This document shows positions 1-8,588 of a DNA stretch of 64,000 bases, piece by piece. Each line of letters begins with the position of its first letter. Within the stretch, counting starts at the first letter, position 1. Under the pieces are notes generated by a model that was not told where the DNA came from, did not search any database, and saw only the letters and a program-made list of their open reading frames with translations. The DNA comes from Tamlana sp. I1 (lineage in GTDB: Bacteria; Bacteroidota; Bacteroidia; Flavobacteriales; Flavobacteriaceae). The translations under genes were made by a program, and so were the position numbers. The stretch spans positions 62,001-126,000 of the forward strand of contig NZ_JACLAF010000007.1 in the NCBI RefSeq assembly GCF_015355625.1, in the 5' to 3' direction.

Positions 1-1527
1 GGTAAACATGATATTACACTTTTAGGAGGATTAATTCAGGAAAGAACAGATTATTACAATCATTGGTCTAGAGGTGTGGGTTACGAGCCAAATACCATTA
101 GTCATTTAGAATATGCCGATGCTACTAGTACAGGCGAGTATGAAAGTACTATTACAGGGATTTCTTATTTGAGTAGATTAAACTATGCTTATGATGATCG
201 TTACTTGGTAACAGTAAACTATAGACAAGATAAAACCTCATTATTTAGTGAGAAAAATAATAAAGCCGATTTCTATTCTTTCTCGGGTGCTTGGAAATTG
301 AGTAATGAAAACTTTATAAGCCTGCCAAATTGGGTTTCGTTAATTAAACTTAGAGGAAGTTATGGGGAATTAGGAAACAATACCATTCCACCTTACTTTT
401 TTGCAACAACTACAAACTCTTTCGCGAGTTATGATTTTAATAATCAATTGGCTCCTGGAACTACCGTAGTGAGTTCTTTAGATCCAGATGTACATTGGGA
501 AGTTACTAAAACAACTAATGCAGCTGTAGAATTAGGATTCTTTCAAAATGATTTACAATTTACAGGAGAGTATTTCTATAAAAAATCAACCGATTTATTA
601 ATCGGTGTTCCTTTACCATTCTCAACTGGGGCATTTCCAGCGAGTATAACAACCAATGCTGGTGCTGTTGAGAATTCTGGATTAGAATTTACCTTAGCTT
701 ATAATAATAACCGCAAAGCATTTAAATATAATATATCGGCAAACCTAGGTACACTTAAAAATAAAGTCTTAAAAATAGGTATTGATGGCAACCCTATTTA
801 TGGCGCAGCTTCCAAAACAGAGGTTGGGCGTTCTGTAGGTGAAATATATGCTTATGAAACCGATGGGATTTTTCAAACTGATGCGGAAGTTGCTAGTGCT
901 GCTACACAAATAGGCGCAGCAGCAGGTGATATTAAATTTAAAGACCAAATTACAGTAGATACCGATGGTGATGGTATTCCTGATGCTGCCGATGGTATTA
1001 TTGATGATGAAGATCGTGTATATCAAGGTGTCACAATTCCTAAATATAGTTATGGATTAAACTTAGGGTTTGGTTATAAAAATTGGAGTTTATCGTGTTT
1101 ATTTCAAGGCGCTGGAGGGCATAAAGCTTTTAACGGGTTGTATCGTAATTTAATGATTGGGCAATATTCTAATCATCATACAGATATGTTAGATTATTGG
1201 ACACCAACCAATACCGATACCAATGTACCACGACCTATAATTGGAGATCCAAATGGAAATCTTAGAGATTCTAATAGGTTTGTTGAAGATGCAGATTACG
1301 TAAAACTTCAAAATTTAGAAATAGGATTTCAAATTCCAGTTGGAGATCAAGGCGTGTTAGAAGATGCTAAAGTATATGTTAATGCTCAAAATATTTTTAC
1401 TATAAGTAATTATCGTGGTTATGATCCTGATTTTAATAGCAACGATGGATTATTCTCTAGAGGATACGATGGAGGAGCTTTTCCTAACCCAAGAACCATT
1501 TCATTAGGTGTTCACTTAGGTTTTTAA
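1..1527 (+). CDS. susC: SusC/RagA-type TonB-dependent outer-membrane receptor, 3' part
   Basis: The reading frame is open from base 1, so this is the C-terminal ~508 residues of a TonB-dependent transporter whose plug and N-terminus lie outside the window. The visible part is beta-barrel-like sequence with alternating aromatic strands and ends in the typical C-terminal aromatic residue (GVHLGF). Around the middle is a calcium-loop-like segment, DTDGDGIPDAADG. The next gene, 30 bp downstream, is a SusD partner, so the pair should import oligosaccharides across the outer membrane with TonB energy. The downstream enzymes point to arabino-oligosaccharides; that is inference from context. An initiation codon within the window (such as the GTG at 76) is not the real start. 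Confidence 0.95.
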   Translation, partial: GKHDITLLGGLIQERTDYYNHWSRGVGYEPNTISHLEYADATSTGEYESTITGISYLSRLNYAYDDRYLVTVNYRQDKTSLFSEKNNKADFYSFSGAWKLSNENFISLPNWVSLIKLRGSYGELGNNTIPPYFFATTTNSFASYDFNNQLAPGTTVVSSLDPDVHWEVTKTTNAAVELGFFQNDLQFTGEYFYKKSTDLLIGVPLPFSTGAFPASITTNAGAVENSGLEFTLAYNNNRKAFKYNISANLGTLKNKVLKIGIDGNPIYGAASKTEVGRSVGEIYAYETDGIFQTDAEVASAATQIGAAAGDIKFKDQITVDTDGDGIPDAADGIIDDEDRVYQGVTIPKYSYGLNLGFGYKNWSLSCLFQGAGGHKAFNGLYRNLMIGQYSNHHTDMLDYWTPTNTDTNVPRPIIGDPNGNLRDSNRFVEDADYVKLQNLEIGFQIPVGDQGVLEDAKVYVNAQNIFTISNYRGYDPDFNSNDGLFSRGYDGGAFPNPRTISLGVHLGF

Positions 1528-1557
1528 GCGTAATTAATAATATTAAAACGAATTAAA

Positions 1558-3120
1558 ATGAAATATATAAATTTTAAATATTTATCACTTTCCTTAACGT
1601 TATCTATTGTGTTAAGCAGTTGCATAGCCGATGAGGATTTAATACAACTAGACCCTAATAATGATGCTGTAGATTCTTTCTGGGCATCAGATGAAGATGC
1701 TTTACAAGGTATAAATGCGGTTTATAGTAGTTTGTTAACAGATGGAACTTACATGAGAAGTACCCCGCTATTATTAGATTTAAAGGGTGATGACACAAGA
1801 AGTCAGAGTCCTTGGGGATCGATGTATAATGTAGGACGATTTAACTCTAACGTTGCCGATCCTTCTATTTATGGCTGGGCTTACGAAACGTATTATCAAG
1901 GTGTTTATCGTGCTAATCAGGTGCTTGAAAATGTGCCTGGTATTGATATGGCAGATAATGGACTTAAAAATAGAATTTTAGGACAAGCTTATTTTTTAAG
2001 AGGTCTTTATTTATTCCATGCCGTAAATATGTTTCAAAATGTTCCTCTCCCAACACAATTGGCTGCCTTTTATGAGCAAAAAACATACGAAGAAGGTTGG
2101 AAACAAATTATTGAAGACTTTAAAAATGCGGCAAGTTTATTGCCGGTTTCTTATGCTAATGTTTCTGGAGCAGATGTTGGAGAATTAGGTAGAGCAACTA
2201 AAGGTGCTGCCTTAGGATATTTAGGTAAAGCTTATCTGTTTACTAAAGATTTTACAAATGCTAGAGACACTTTTAAAGAAGTTATAGATTTAAATGTATA
2301 TAGCTTAGTGCCAAATTATCGTGATAATTTTACAGATAAGAATGAAAATAATTCAGAGTCGCTTTTTGAAATTGAATTTAGTAGAGAAGCTGGGGGTGTA
2401 GACTTAGGCTGGGGCGGTATTCCTGCTTCAGGTTGGGGAAAAACTTCGGCAAGAGCCATTACTTATGGGCCTAGAGCTTTTGGATGGACCGATGTACAAC
2501 CTACTTGGGCATTATTTAATGAGTTTCATGAAGAGTTAACCGTTTCCGGTGAAGTAGATCCAAGATTAGATGCTACAATGTTTTATAATAAGCCCGGCGG
2601 TATGATGTTATATGGCCATGATTTTGCAACCTTTTATGCCGGTAATCCTGCCGACTTAAACGATCTTTTTTGTGCAAAGTATCAAAATTCCGATGGTGAA
2701 TACGAAAACGAATACGATTGGCGCTCTGGAATTAACGAACGTTTATTACGCTATGCAGATATTTTGTTAATGTACGCTGAAACTTTAAATGAAACAGGGG
2801 CAACTGCTATGGCTTATAACTATATTCAAGAAGTTCGCGACCGTGTTAATTTACCCGATTTAAGAGTTACTAAGCCAGGTATGACTCAAGAGCAAATGCG
2901 CGAGCAAATTGGTCACGAAAGGTTTTTAGAATTAGCACTTGAAGGACACCGTTTTGATGATATTCGTCGTTGGGGATGGTTAGAAGATCAAACGAAATTA
3001 AATTGGTTAAAATCGAGAGATTCAGAATATGAAACTTATACTAAAGGAAGAGAGTTCTTTCCTATACCACAGTTAGAAATGGATAACAATCCTGGAACAG
3101 TACAAAATTTCGGGTATTAA
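1558..3120 (+). CDS. susD: SusD/RagB-type surface glycan-binding lipoprotein
   Basis: A 520-residue lipoprotein with a signal peptide ending in a lipobox (VLSSC, Cys22). This is followed by the SusD-like helical TPR core and the C-terminal RagB/SusD region with family signatures such as RYADILLMYAE and GHERFLELALEGHRFDDIRRW. It forms the lid of the SusC transporter at the cell surface and binds glycan before import. It lies 30 bp after susC and is followed by a strong hairpin terminator at about 3160, so susCD form the end of a transcription unit. Substrate specificity (arabinan or its oligosaccharides) is inferred from the GH51/GH43/GH127 genes that follow. Confidence 0.95.
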   Translation: MKYINFKYLSLSLTLSIVLSSCIADEDLIQLDPNNDAVDSFWASDEDALQGINAVYSSLLTDGTYMRSTPLLLDLKGDDTRSQSPWGSMYNVGRFNSNVADPSIYGWAYETYYQGVYRANQVLENVPGIDMADNGLKNRILGQAYFLRGLYLFHAVNMFQNVPLPTQLAAFYEQKTYEEGWKQIIEDFKNAASLLPVSYANVSGADVGELGRATKGAALGYLGKAYLFTKDFTNARDTFKEVIDLNVYSLVPNYRDNFTDKNENNSESLFEIEFSREAGGVDLGWGGIPASGWGKTSARAITYGPRAFGWTDVQPTWALFNEFHEELTVSGEVDPRLDATMFYNKPGGMMLYGHDFATFYAGNPADLNDLFCAKYQNSDGEYENEYDWRSGINERLLRYADILLMYAETLNETGATAMAYNYIQEVRDRVNLPDLRVTKPGMTQEQMREQIGHERFLELALEGHRFDDIRRWGWLEDQTKLNWLKSRDSEYETYTKGREFFPIPQLEMDNNPGTVQNFGY

Positions 3121-3159
3121 TAATTAATGCGTGAGTTTGTTTAATTAGTTAGTTTTTTC

Positions 3160-3200
3160 AAAAGGTAAGTGTTTCACTTACCTTTTGTTTATTTAGCTTT
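3160..3200 (+). terminator. Rho-independent terminator after susD
   Basis: A perfect 12-bp inverted repeat, AAAAGGTAAGTG / CACTTACCTTTT, with a 3-nt loop lies at 3160-3186 and is followed by a T-rich tract. It separates susCD from the GH51 operon. Confidence 0.85.
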
Positions 3201-3276
3201 TTTTAATTAGAAACCAGAAATATTAATTTTTATTGATAAGTCATTTGGATATGTCAATTCCTTTGACTTAATTTGT

Positions 3277-3295
3277 AAGTGTTCAAAATACACTT
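3277..3295 (+). promoter_or_regulatory. Putative arabinose-regulator operator, GH51 operon
   Basis: A perfect inverted repeat AAGTGT-N7-ACACTT, about 64 bp upstream of the GH51 start. The same motif with the same 7-nt spacer occurs 5' of araB (one mismatch) and of the GH97 gene. A weak promoter candidate (TTTG at 3244, TAATTTG at 3269) would place the transcription start inside the repeat, which would suit a repressor site; that is inference. Confidence 0.65.
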
Positions 3296-3304
3296 GTAAA
3301 AAAT

Positions 3305-3325
3305 CACAACACATCAATTGTTGTG
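3305..3325. promoter_or_regulatory. Second palindrome in the GH51 leader
   Basis: A perfect inverted repeat CACAACA-N7-TGTTGTG just downstream of the AAGTGT operator and 33 bp before the GH51 start codon. It could be a second DNA-binding site or a hairpin in the mRNA leader. I did not find it 5' of the other operons. Confidence 0.45.
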
Positions 3326-3358
3326 AAAATGAATTCATAATAAATAAACTATAAGGTT

Positions 3359-4918
3359 ATGTTTAAAATTAAAACAAATGATTTAAAATATTTAGCAGTC
3401 TTTTGTATCGTTTCATTATTTGGAAATGCTCAGGATAAAAGCACTACAATTACTTTTAATCAAGACGAAAAAGCACCCGTAATTAGCAAACATATTTACG
3501 GCCATTTTGCAGAGCATTTAGGACGTTGTATTTATGATGGTTTTTTTGTTGGAGATACTTCAAAAATCGCAAATACGAATGGAGTTCGTAACGATATTGT
3601 TAAAGCACTAAAAGATTTAAAAATACCTAATTTACGCTGGCCTGGAGGTTGTTTTGCCGATACTTACCATTGGAAGGATGGTATTGGACCTCAAAAAGAC
3701 CGTCCTACAATTGTAAACCAATGGTGGGGTGGAGTAACCGAAGATAATAGTTTTGGAACACACGATTTTTTAAACTTATGCGAATTGCTGGAAACCGAAC
3801 CTTATGTTTCTGGTAATGTAGGTAGTGGTACTGTTCAAGAATTAGCCGATTGGGTACAGTATACAAATTTTGATGGTGTAAGCCCAATGAGCGATTTACG
3901 TAAACAAAATGGAAGAAAAGAACCTTGGAAAGTAAAATATTGGGGTATAGGAAATGAAGCTTGGGGTTGTGGCGGAAACATGACTGCTGAATACTATGCT
4001 AATGAATATAGAAAATACGCGACTTTTATTGCCGATTGGACAAACTCTGGTGGTTTAATGCGTATTGCTTCTGGAGCAAATAGTGACGATTACCATTGGA
4101 CGGAAACTTTAATGAAAAACATTCCTAATCATATGCTTGGCGGTGTTGCTTTACATCATTATTCTGTTATCGATTGGAATAACAAAGGCGATGCCGTATC
4201 TTTTACGGAAGACATGTATTTTAAAACCATGAGTGAAGCTTTAGAAATGGAAGAACTTGTTACTAAACATGCTGCCATTATGGATAAATATGATCCAGAG
4301 AAAAAAGTGGATTTAGTGGTTGATGAATGGGGTGGTTGGTACGCTGTAGAAGAAGGTACAAATCCTGGTTTTTTATATCAACAAAACACCATGCGTGATG
4401 CGGTTTTAGCAGGGGTTACACTTAATATTTTTAACAATCATGCCGATAGAGTTCGTATGGCAAACTTAGCACAATGTGTTAATGTTTTACAAGCTGTAAT
4501 TCTAACCGATAAAGCTAAAATGATTTTAACACCAACTTATCATGTGATGAACATGTATAAAGTGCATCAAGATGCAAAGTTAATCCCGTTAAAGTTTCAT
4601 TCACCAAAATATGAATTAAACGGAAAATCACTTCCTGCAGTATCTGTTTCAGCTTCAAAAGACACATCTGGTTTAGTACATATTTCAATGGTAAATATCG
4701 ATGCTAATAAAGACAATACTATCGATTTAGATTTAGGCGCTTTAGGTGTTAAAAATGTTACAGCATCTATAATTACTTCAAATAAATTACAAGATTATAA
4801 CGCTTTCGATAATCCAAATCATATTGTTATCCAGAAGTTAGATAACGCTAAAATTAAAAAAGGAAAGCTTAACATAACAATTCCTCCATTTTCAGTGATT
4901 ATGATTGAAGGAAAATAA
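3359..4918 (+). CDS. abfA: GH51 alpha-L-arabinofuranosidase, exported
   Basis: A 519-residue GH51 enzyme that removes terminal alpha-L-arabinofuranosyl units from arabinan or arabinoxylan side chains. The N-terminus is a classical signal peptide ending near residue 25 (FGNAQ), so it is periplasmic or surface exposed rather than cytoplasmic as in many Gram-positives. The clan GH-A catalytic residues are visible: acid/base Glu200 in GIGNEAWG and nucleophile Glu323 in [11 protein letters not shown]-terminal beta-sandwich domain ends at about residue 519. It is the first gene of a tightly packed operon that runs to 13345 and is preceded by the AAGTGT-N7-ACACTT operator. Confidence 0.95.
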   Translation: MFKIKTNDLKYLAVFCIVSLFGNAQDKSTTITFNQDEKAPVISKHIYGHFAEHLGRCIYDGFFVGDTSKIANTNGVRNDIVKALKDLKIPNLRWPGGCFADTYHWKDGIGPQKDRPTIVNQWWGGVTEDNSFGTHDFLNLCELLETEPYVSGNVGSGTVQELADWVQYTNFDGVSPMSDLRKQNGRKEPWKVKYWGIGNEAWGCGGNMTAEYYANEYRKYATFIADWTNSGGLMRIASGANSDDYHWTETLMKNIPNHMLGGVALHHYSVIDWNNKGDAVSFTEDMYFKTMSEALEMEELVTKHAAIMDKYDPEKKVDLVVDEWGGWYAVEEGTNPGFLYQQNTMRDAVLAGVTLNIFNNHADRVRMANLAQCVNVLQAVILTDKAKMILTPTYHVMNMYKVHQDAKLIPLKFHSPKYELNGKSLPAVSVSASKDTSGLVHISMVNIDANKDNTIDLDLGALGVKNVTASIITSNKLQDYNAFDNPNHIVIQKLDNAKIKKGKLNITIPPFSVIMIEGK

Positions 4919-4929
4919 AATAAGGAATT

Positions 4930-6549
4930 ATGAAAAAACACAATTATTTTAAGAGCATAAAATCCTTTGCTTTAACTGCGCTAGTCATTTTTTTAAGTGC
5001 ATGTTCTAGCGATGATGGTATCGACGATTCTTCTGAAACGCCAAAACCAGATCCAGAACCAGAAGTTGAGGTGCCTGTTCCAGAAAGTTTTGAAGGGCCA
5101 ACTTATGCCGATAATTATTCGTCAATGGCGAGTTGGAATGCCCGTGCACAATGGAATTTAGCTAATGTACACGACCCTACAGTTGAAAAAAGTGGAGACT
5201 ATTATTACATGTATCAAACCGATGCCTCTTATGGTAATGCGCATGATGGTCATGGCCATTTTCATCATAGACGCTCTAAAGACTTAATAAACTGGGAGTA
5301 CAGAGGAAGTACTATGGCCAATGTGCCTGCTTGGGTTAAAGATTCTTTAAATAATAAAAGAGCAAGAATGAACCCTGCTTTACCTCCTATAGAAAATCCA
5401 GGAATAGGATATTGGGCGCCTTACGTAAAAAAAGTAGGGAATGTATTTAGAATGTATTACAGTATTGTAGTGCTCGATCCTATTGTGGGTACAGATACTT
5501 CTAAATCTTGGACGGAGCGTGCTTTTATTGGGCTTATGGAAACCGACGATTTAGGAGCTAATAATTGGGTAGATAAAGGTATGGTGGTTTGCTCGGAACC
5601 TGATGGTTTAGAAACGTATACCAGAACAGGCGGAAACGATTGGAGTGGTTATTTTAAATTTAATGGCATAGATCCCACCATGATTGTAACTCCCGAAGGA
5701 CAACATTGGTTAATTTATGGTTCGTGGCATTCGGGAATTGCTGCGGTAGAACTCGACCCAAATACAGGAAAACCTTTCAAACTAGAAACCCAAGCCGATT
5801 ATGGGGTGACTATCGCGAAACGCGGAAATAGCCGTTGGCAAGCTTCTGAAGGACCAGAAATTATTTATAATCCAGATACCGATTACTATTATTTGTTTTT
5901 AGCTTACGATGAATTATCTGTGGCATACAACACTAGAGTAGCGCGTTCCAAAACTATAACTGGACCGTATCTAGGAATAAATGGTGCCAATGTTACAACA
6001 GGGGCAGATTGTTATCCAATGCTAACACATCCATATAGTTTTAAAAACCATACAGGTTGGGTTGGTTTTTCACACTGCTCGGTATTTCAAGATCCAGACA
6101 CCAAGCAATGGTTTTATGCCTCGCAGGCAAGACTGCCAGAAAATGTTCCTGGGATAGCGGTTTCAAATGCACTTATGATGGGGCATGTTCGTGAAATTGA
6201 ATGGACAGACGATGGCTGGCCAGTGGTAGCACCAGAACGCTATGCAGGCGTGCCAAGTACAGAAATAACCGAAGCTTCATTTTACGGCTCTTGGGAACAT
6301 ATTGAAATGAATTATCAGTTTAAAACCATTCAAAAAGCATCAACAATTTTTTTAACTGCTGATAAAAAAGTAAGTGGTGATGTAACAGGAAGTTGGTCTT
6401 ACGATAGTGCTTCTAAAACTTTAACCGTTAATGGCGTAAAATGTAAGGTGAATGATGCTTGGGATTGGGAAGCAGCTACTCGAAAAGTAACCATAACGTA
6501 TTCTGGGCTTACTCCAGGAGGATTGCCTGTATGGGGAAAGAAAATTTAG
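4930..6549 (+). CDS. GH43 arabinanase lipoprotein with C-terminal lipocalin-like domain
   Basis: A 539-residue lipoprotein (lipobox LSAC, then an acidic SSDD and Pro/Glu linker typical of Bacteroidota surface lipoproteins). The five-bladed GH43 propeller spans about residues 60-430, with the expected triad: base Asp82 (HDPT), pKa-modulating Asp248 (GIDPT) and acid Glu307 (ASEGPE). Residues ~445-539 resemble the C-terminal domain of endo-arabinanases (GH43_C type). Together these suggest an endo-1,5-alpha-L-arabinanase displayed at the cell surface, making oligosaccharides for SusCD. It starts 11 bp after the GH51 stop. The endo mode is inferred from domain layout, not provable here. Confidence 0.88.
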   Translation: MKKHNYFKSIKSFALTALVIFLSACSSDDGIDDSSETPKPDPEPEVEVPVPESFEGPTYADNYSSMASWNARAQWNLANVHDPTVEKSGDYYYMYQTDASYGNAHDGHGHFHHRRSKDLINWEYRGSTMANVPAWVKDSLNNKRARMNPALPPIENPGIGYWAPYVKKVGNVFRMYYSIVVLDPIVGTDTSKSWTERAFIGLMETDDLGANNWVDKGMVVCSEPDGLETYTRTGGNDWSGYFKFNGIDPTMIVTPEGQHWLIYGSWHSGIAAVELDPNTGKPFKLETQADYGVTIAKRGNSRWQASEGPEIIYNPDTDYYYLFLAYDELSVAYNTRVARSKTITGPYLGINGANVTTGADCYPMLTHPYSFKNHTGWVGFSHCSVFQDPDTKQWFYASQARLPENVPGIAVSNALMMGHVREIEWTDDGWPVVAPERYAGVPSTEITEASFYGSWEHIEMNYQFKTIQKASTIFLTADKKVSGDVTGSWSYDSASKTLTVNGVKCKVNDAWDWEAATRKVTITYSGLTPGGLPVWGKKI

Positions 6550-6556
6550 GAAGATT

Positions 6557-7555
6557 ATGAAAAATGTATATCTAGCTATGTTTTTAGCGATGCTTGTAGG
6601 AGCTTGTCAAACCAAAAAATCGAAGGATAAAGCTCAGGTTATAGAACCTGAAGAAGTTATTGAAAAACCTTTGCAAATGAACAATCCTATAATTAAGGAT
6701 AAGTTTACTGCCGATGTAGCTACCATTGTTCATAAGGATAAAGTGTATTTATACGCAGGACATGATGAAGCACCTAACGATTTTAATTTTTATAAACTCA
6801 ATGAGTGGTTGGTGTATTCTTCTTCCGATTTAGTAAACTGGCAGGAACACCCTGTGCCTTTAAAGGCTTCAGATTTTAAGTGGGCATCTGGCGAAGCTTG
6901 GGCTTCACAAGTTATCGAGCGTGACGGAAAATTTTATTGGTACGTTACTGTAGAACATGGAACCATTCAAGGCAAATCCATTGGTGTTGCCGTTTCCGAT
7001 AGTCCAACAGGTCCTTTTAAAGATGCCTTAGGAAAAGCGCTTATCACTAACGATATGACTAAATTTTCTGAAATATTTTGGGACGATATCGATCCTACAG
7101 TTTATATCGATGATGATGGTCAGGCTTATTTGTTTTGGGGAAATACCGTTTGTCATTATGCCAAATTAAAAGAGAATATGTTGGAGTTAGATGGCCCAAT
7201 TCAAAAAATAGACTTACCAAATTTTACCGAAGCCCCTTGGATTCATAAAAAAGGAGATTGGTATTATTTGTCGTATGCTTATCAATTTCCTGAAAAAATT
7301 GCCTATGCCATGAGTAAATCTATTAATGGCCCATGGGAATTTAAGGGTGTTTTAAATGAGATTGCTGGAAATTCAAATACAAATCATCAAGCCATAATGG
7401 CATTTAAAGGCAAGGATTATTTCTTTTATCACAACGGAAGTATTCAGCCAAACGGTGGAAGTTTTAGACGTTCGGTTTGTATTGATAGGTTGTACTATAA
7501 TGAAGACGGAACCATGAAACGTGTTATAATGACTTCCGAAGGCATTCAAAATTAA
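6557..7555 (+). CDS. GH43-family glycosidase lipoprotein
   Basis: A 332-residue lipoprotein (VGAC, Cys17) with a single GH43 propeller. The likely catalytic residues are Asp53 (FTADVA, where most relatives have ADP), Asp179 (DIDPT) and Glu225 (FTEAPW). The EAPW/H form resembles GH43 subfamilies acting as arabinofuranosidase, xylosidase or galactosidase on branched glycans, so the exact bond is uncertain. It starts 7 bp after the previous stop and 5 bp before the next gene, in the middle of the arabinan operon; an exo-acting debranching role is the best inference. Confidence 0.85.
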   Translation: MKNVYLAMFLAMLVGACQTKKSKDKAQVIEPEEVIEKPLQMNNPIIKDKFTADVATIVHKDKVYLYAGHDEAPNDFNFYKLNEWLVYSSSDLVNWQEHPVPLKASDFKWASGEAWASQVIERDGKFYWYVTVEHGTIQGKSIGVAVSDSPTGPFKDALGKALITNDMTKFSEIFWDDIDPTVYIDDDGQAYLFWGNTVCHYAKLKENMLELDGPIQKIDLPNFTEAPWIHKKGDWYYLSYAYQFPEKIAYAMSKSINGPWEFKGVLNEIAGNSNTNHQAIMAFKGKDYFFYHNGSIQPNGGSFRRSVCIDRLYYNEDGTMKRVIMTSEGIQN

Positions 7556-7560
7556 AAATC

Positions 7561-8544
7561 ATGAAATTAACTAAAAAATTCTTCGTACTAGCTGCGTTTT
7601 GGAGCTTTCTAGTGGCTTGTGCTCAAGATAAACCCATTACCCACGACCCCGTGGTGGCCAAACAAGGCGATACCTATTATCTGTTTTGTACAGGGCCTGG
7701 GATTACAAGTTTTACGTCTAAAGATTTAAAAACCTGGACCCAACAAGCACCTGTTTTTGCTGAAAGTCCGAAATGGGCTAAGGCCGTAGCTCCAGGGTTT
7801 AACGGCCATATTTGGGCGCCAGATATTACGTTTCATAACGGCAGGTATTATTTGTACTACTCTATTTCAGCCTTTGGCAAAAATACGTCTGCAATAGGCT
7901 TAGTTACCAATTCAACATTAAATCCAAAAGACAAAAATTATAAATGGGAAGATCAAGGTATTGTTATTCAATCTGTACCTGGTAGAGACTTATGGAACGC
8001 CATCGATCCGAATCTCATTTTCGACGAAGCGGGTACGCCATGGTTAGCCTTTGGGTCGTTTTGGAATGGATTAAAAATGGTAAAGTTGGCAAGCAATTTA
8101 AAAGACTTGGCTCAACCTGAAGCATGGCATACTATTGCAAGACGTGATAGGGATAAGACATTAGAAGATTCAGAACCAGGAAATGCAGCTTTAGAAGGGC
8201 CTTTCATTTTTAAAAAGGACACATATTATTATCAGTTTTTATCTTGGGACTACTGCTGTCGTGGAGAGGAAAGTACTTATAAATTAGTTGTTGGTCGCTC
8301 TAAAACAGTAACAGGGCCTTATGTTGATAAAGACGGAAAAGCCCTAAACGAAGGTGGCGGATCTTTAGTTATTGAAGGCAACAAAAACTGGTATGGCGTA
8401 GGGCATAATAGCGTGTTTACTTTTGATGGTAAAGATTATACGTTTATGCATGGTTACGATGCTAGCGATAAAGCATTGCCAAAATTAATTATTAAAGAAA
8501 TAACGTGGGTAGACGGCTGGCCAACCGTAAAACCTATGGATTAA
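7561..8544 (+). CDS. GH43 arabinan endo-1,5-alpha-L-arabinosidase
   Basis: A compact 327-residue enzyme with a lipobox (LVAC, Cys20) and an arabinanase-like GH43 domain filling the rest. The triad is Asp29 (THDP), Asp149 (AIDPN) and Glu212 (ALEGP). SYDCC-like features (WDYCCRG) and the GVGHNSVF motif near the C-terminus are typical of endo-arabinanases. It should cut the alpha-1,5-arabinan backbone in the periplasm or on the surface. It has no extra C-terminal domain, unlike the larger GH43 at 4930, which suggests a division between long polymer and short oligosaccharides. Confidence 0.9.
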   Translation: MKLTKKFFVLAAFWSFLVACAQDKPITHDPVVAKQGDTYYLFCTGPGITSFTSKDLKTWTQQAPVFAESPKWAKAVAPGFNGHIWAPDITFHNGRYYLYYSISAFGKNTSAIGLVTNSTLNPKDKNYKWEDQGIVIQSVPGRDLWNAIDPNLIFDEAGTPWLAFGSFWNGLKMVKLASNLKDLAQPEAWHTIARRDRDKTLEDSEPGNAALEGPFIFKKDTYYYQFLSWDYCCRGEESTYKLVVGRSKTVTGPYVDKDGKALNEGGGSLVIEGNKNWYGVGHNSVFTFDGKDYTFMHGYDASDKALPKLIIKEITWVDGWPTVKPMD

Positions 8545-8588
8545 TAGCAGGCTATAAATTAAAATTAATAGTTTTTTTAAGTTAAAAA

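Noticed and set aside
3705-3887. Small antisense ORF in the GH51 gene
   Set aside because: A shadow of the conserved coding strand without features of its own.
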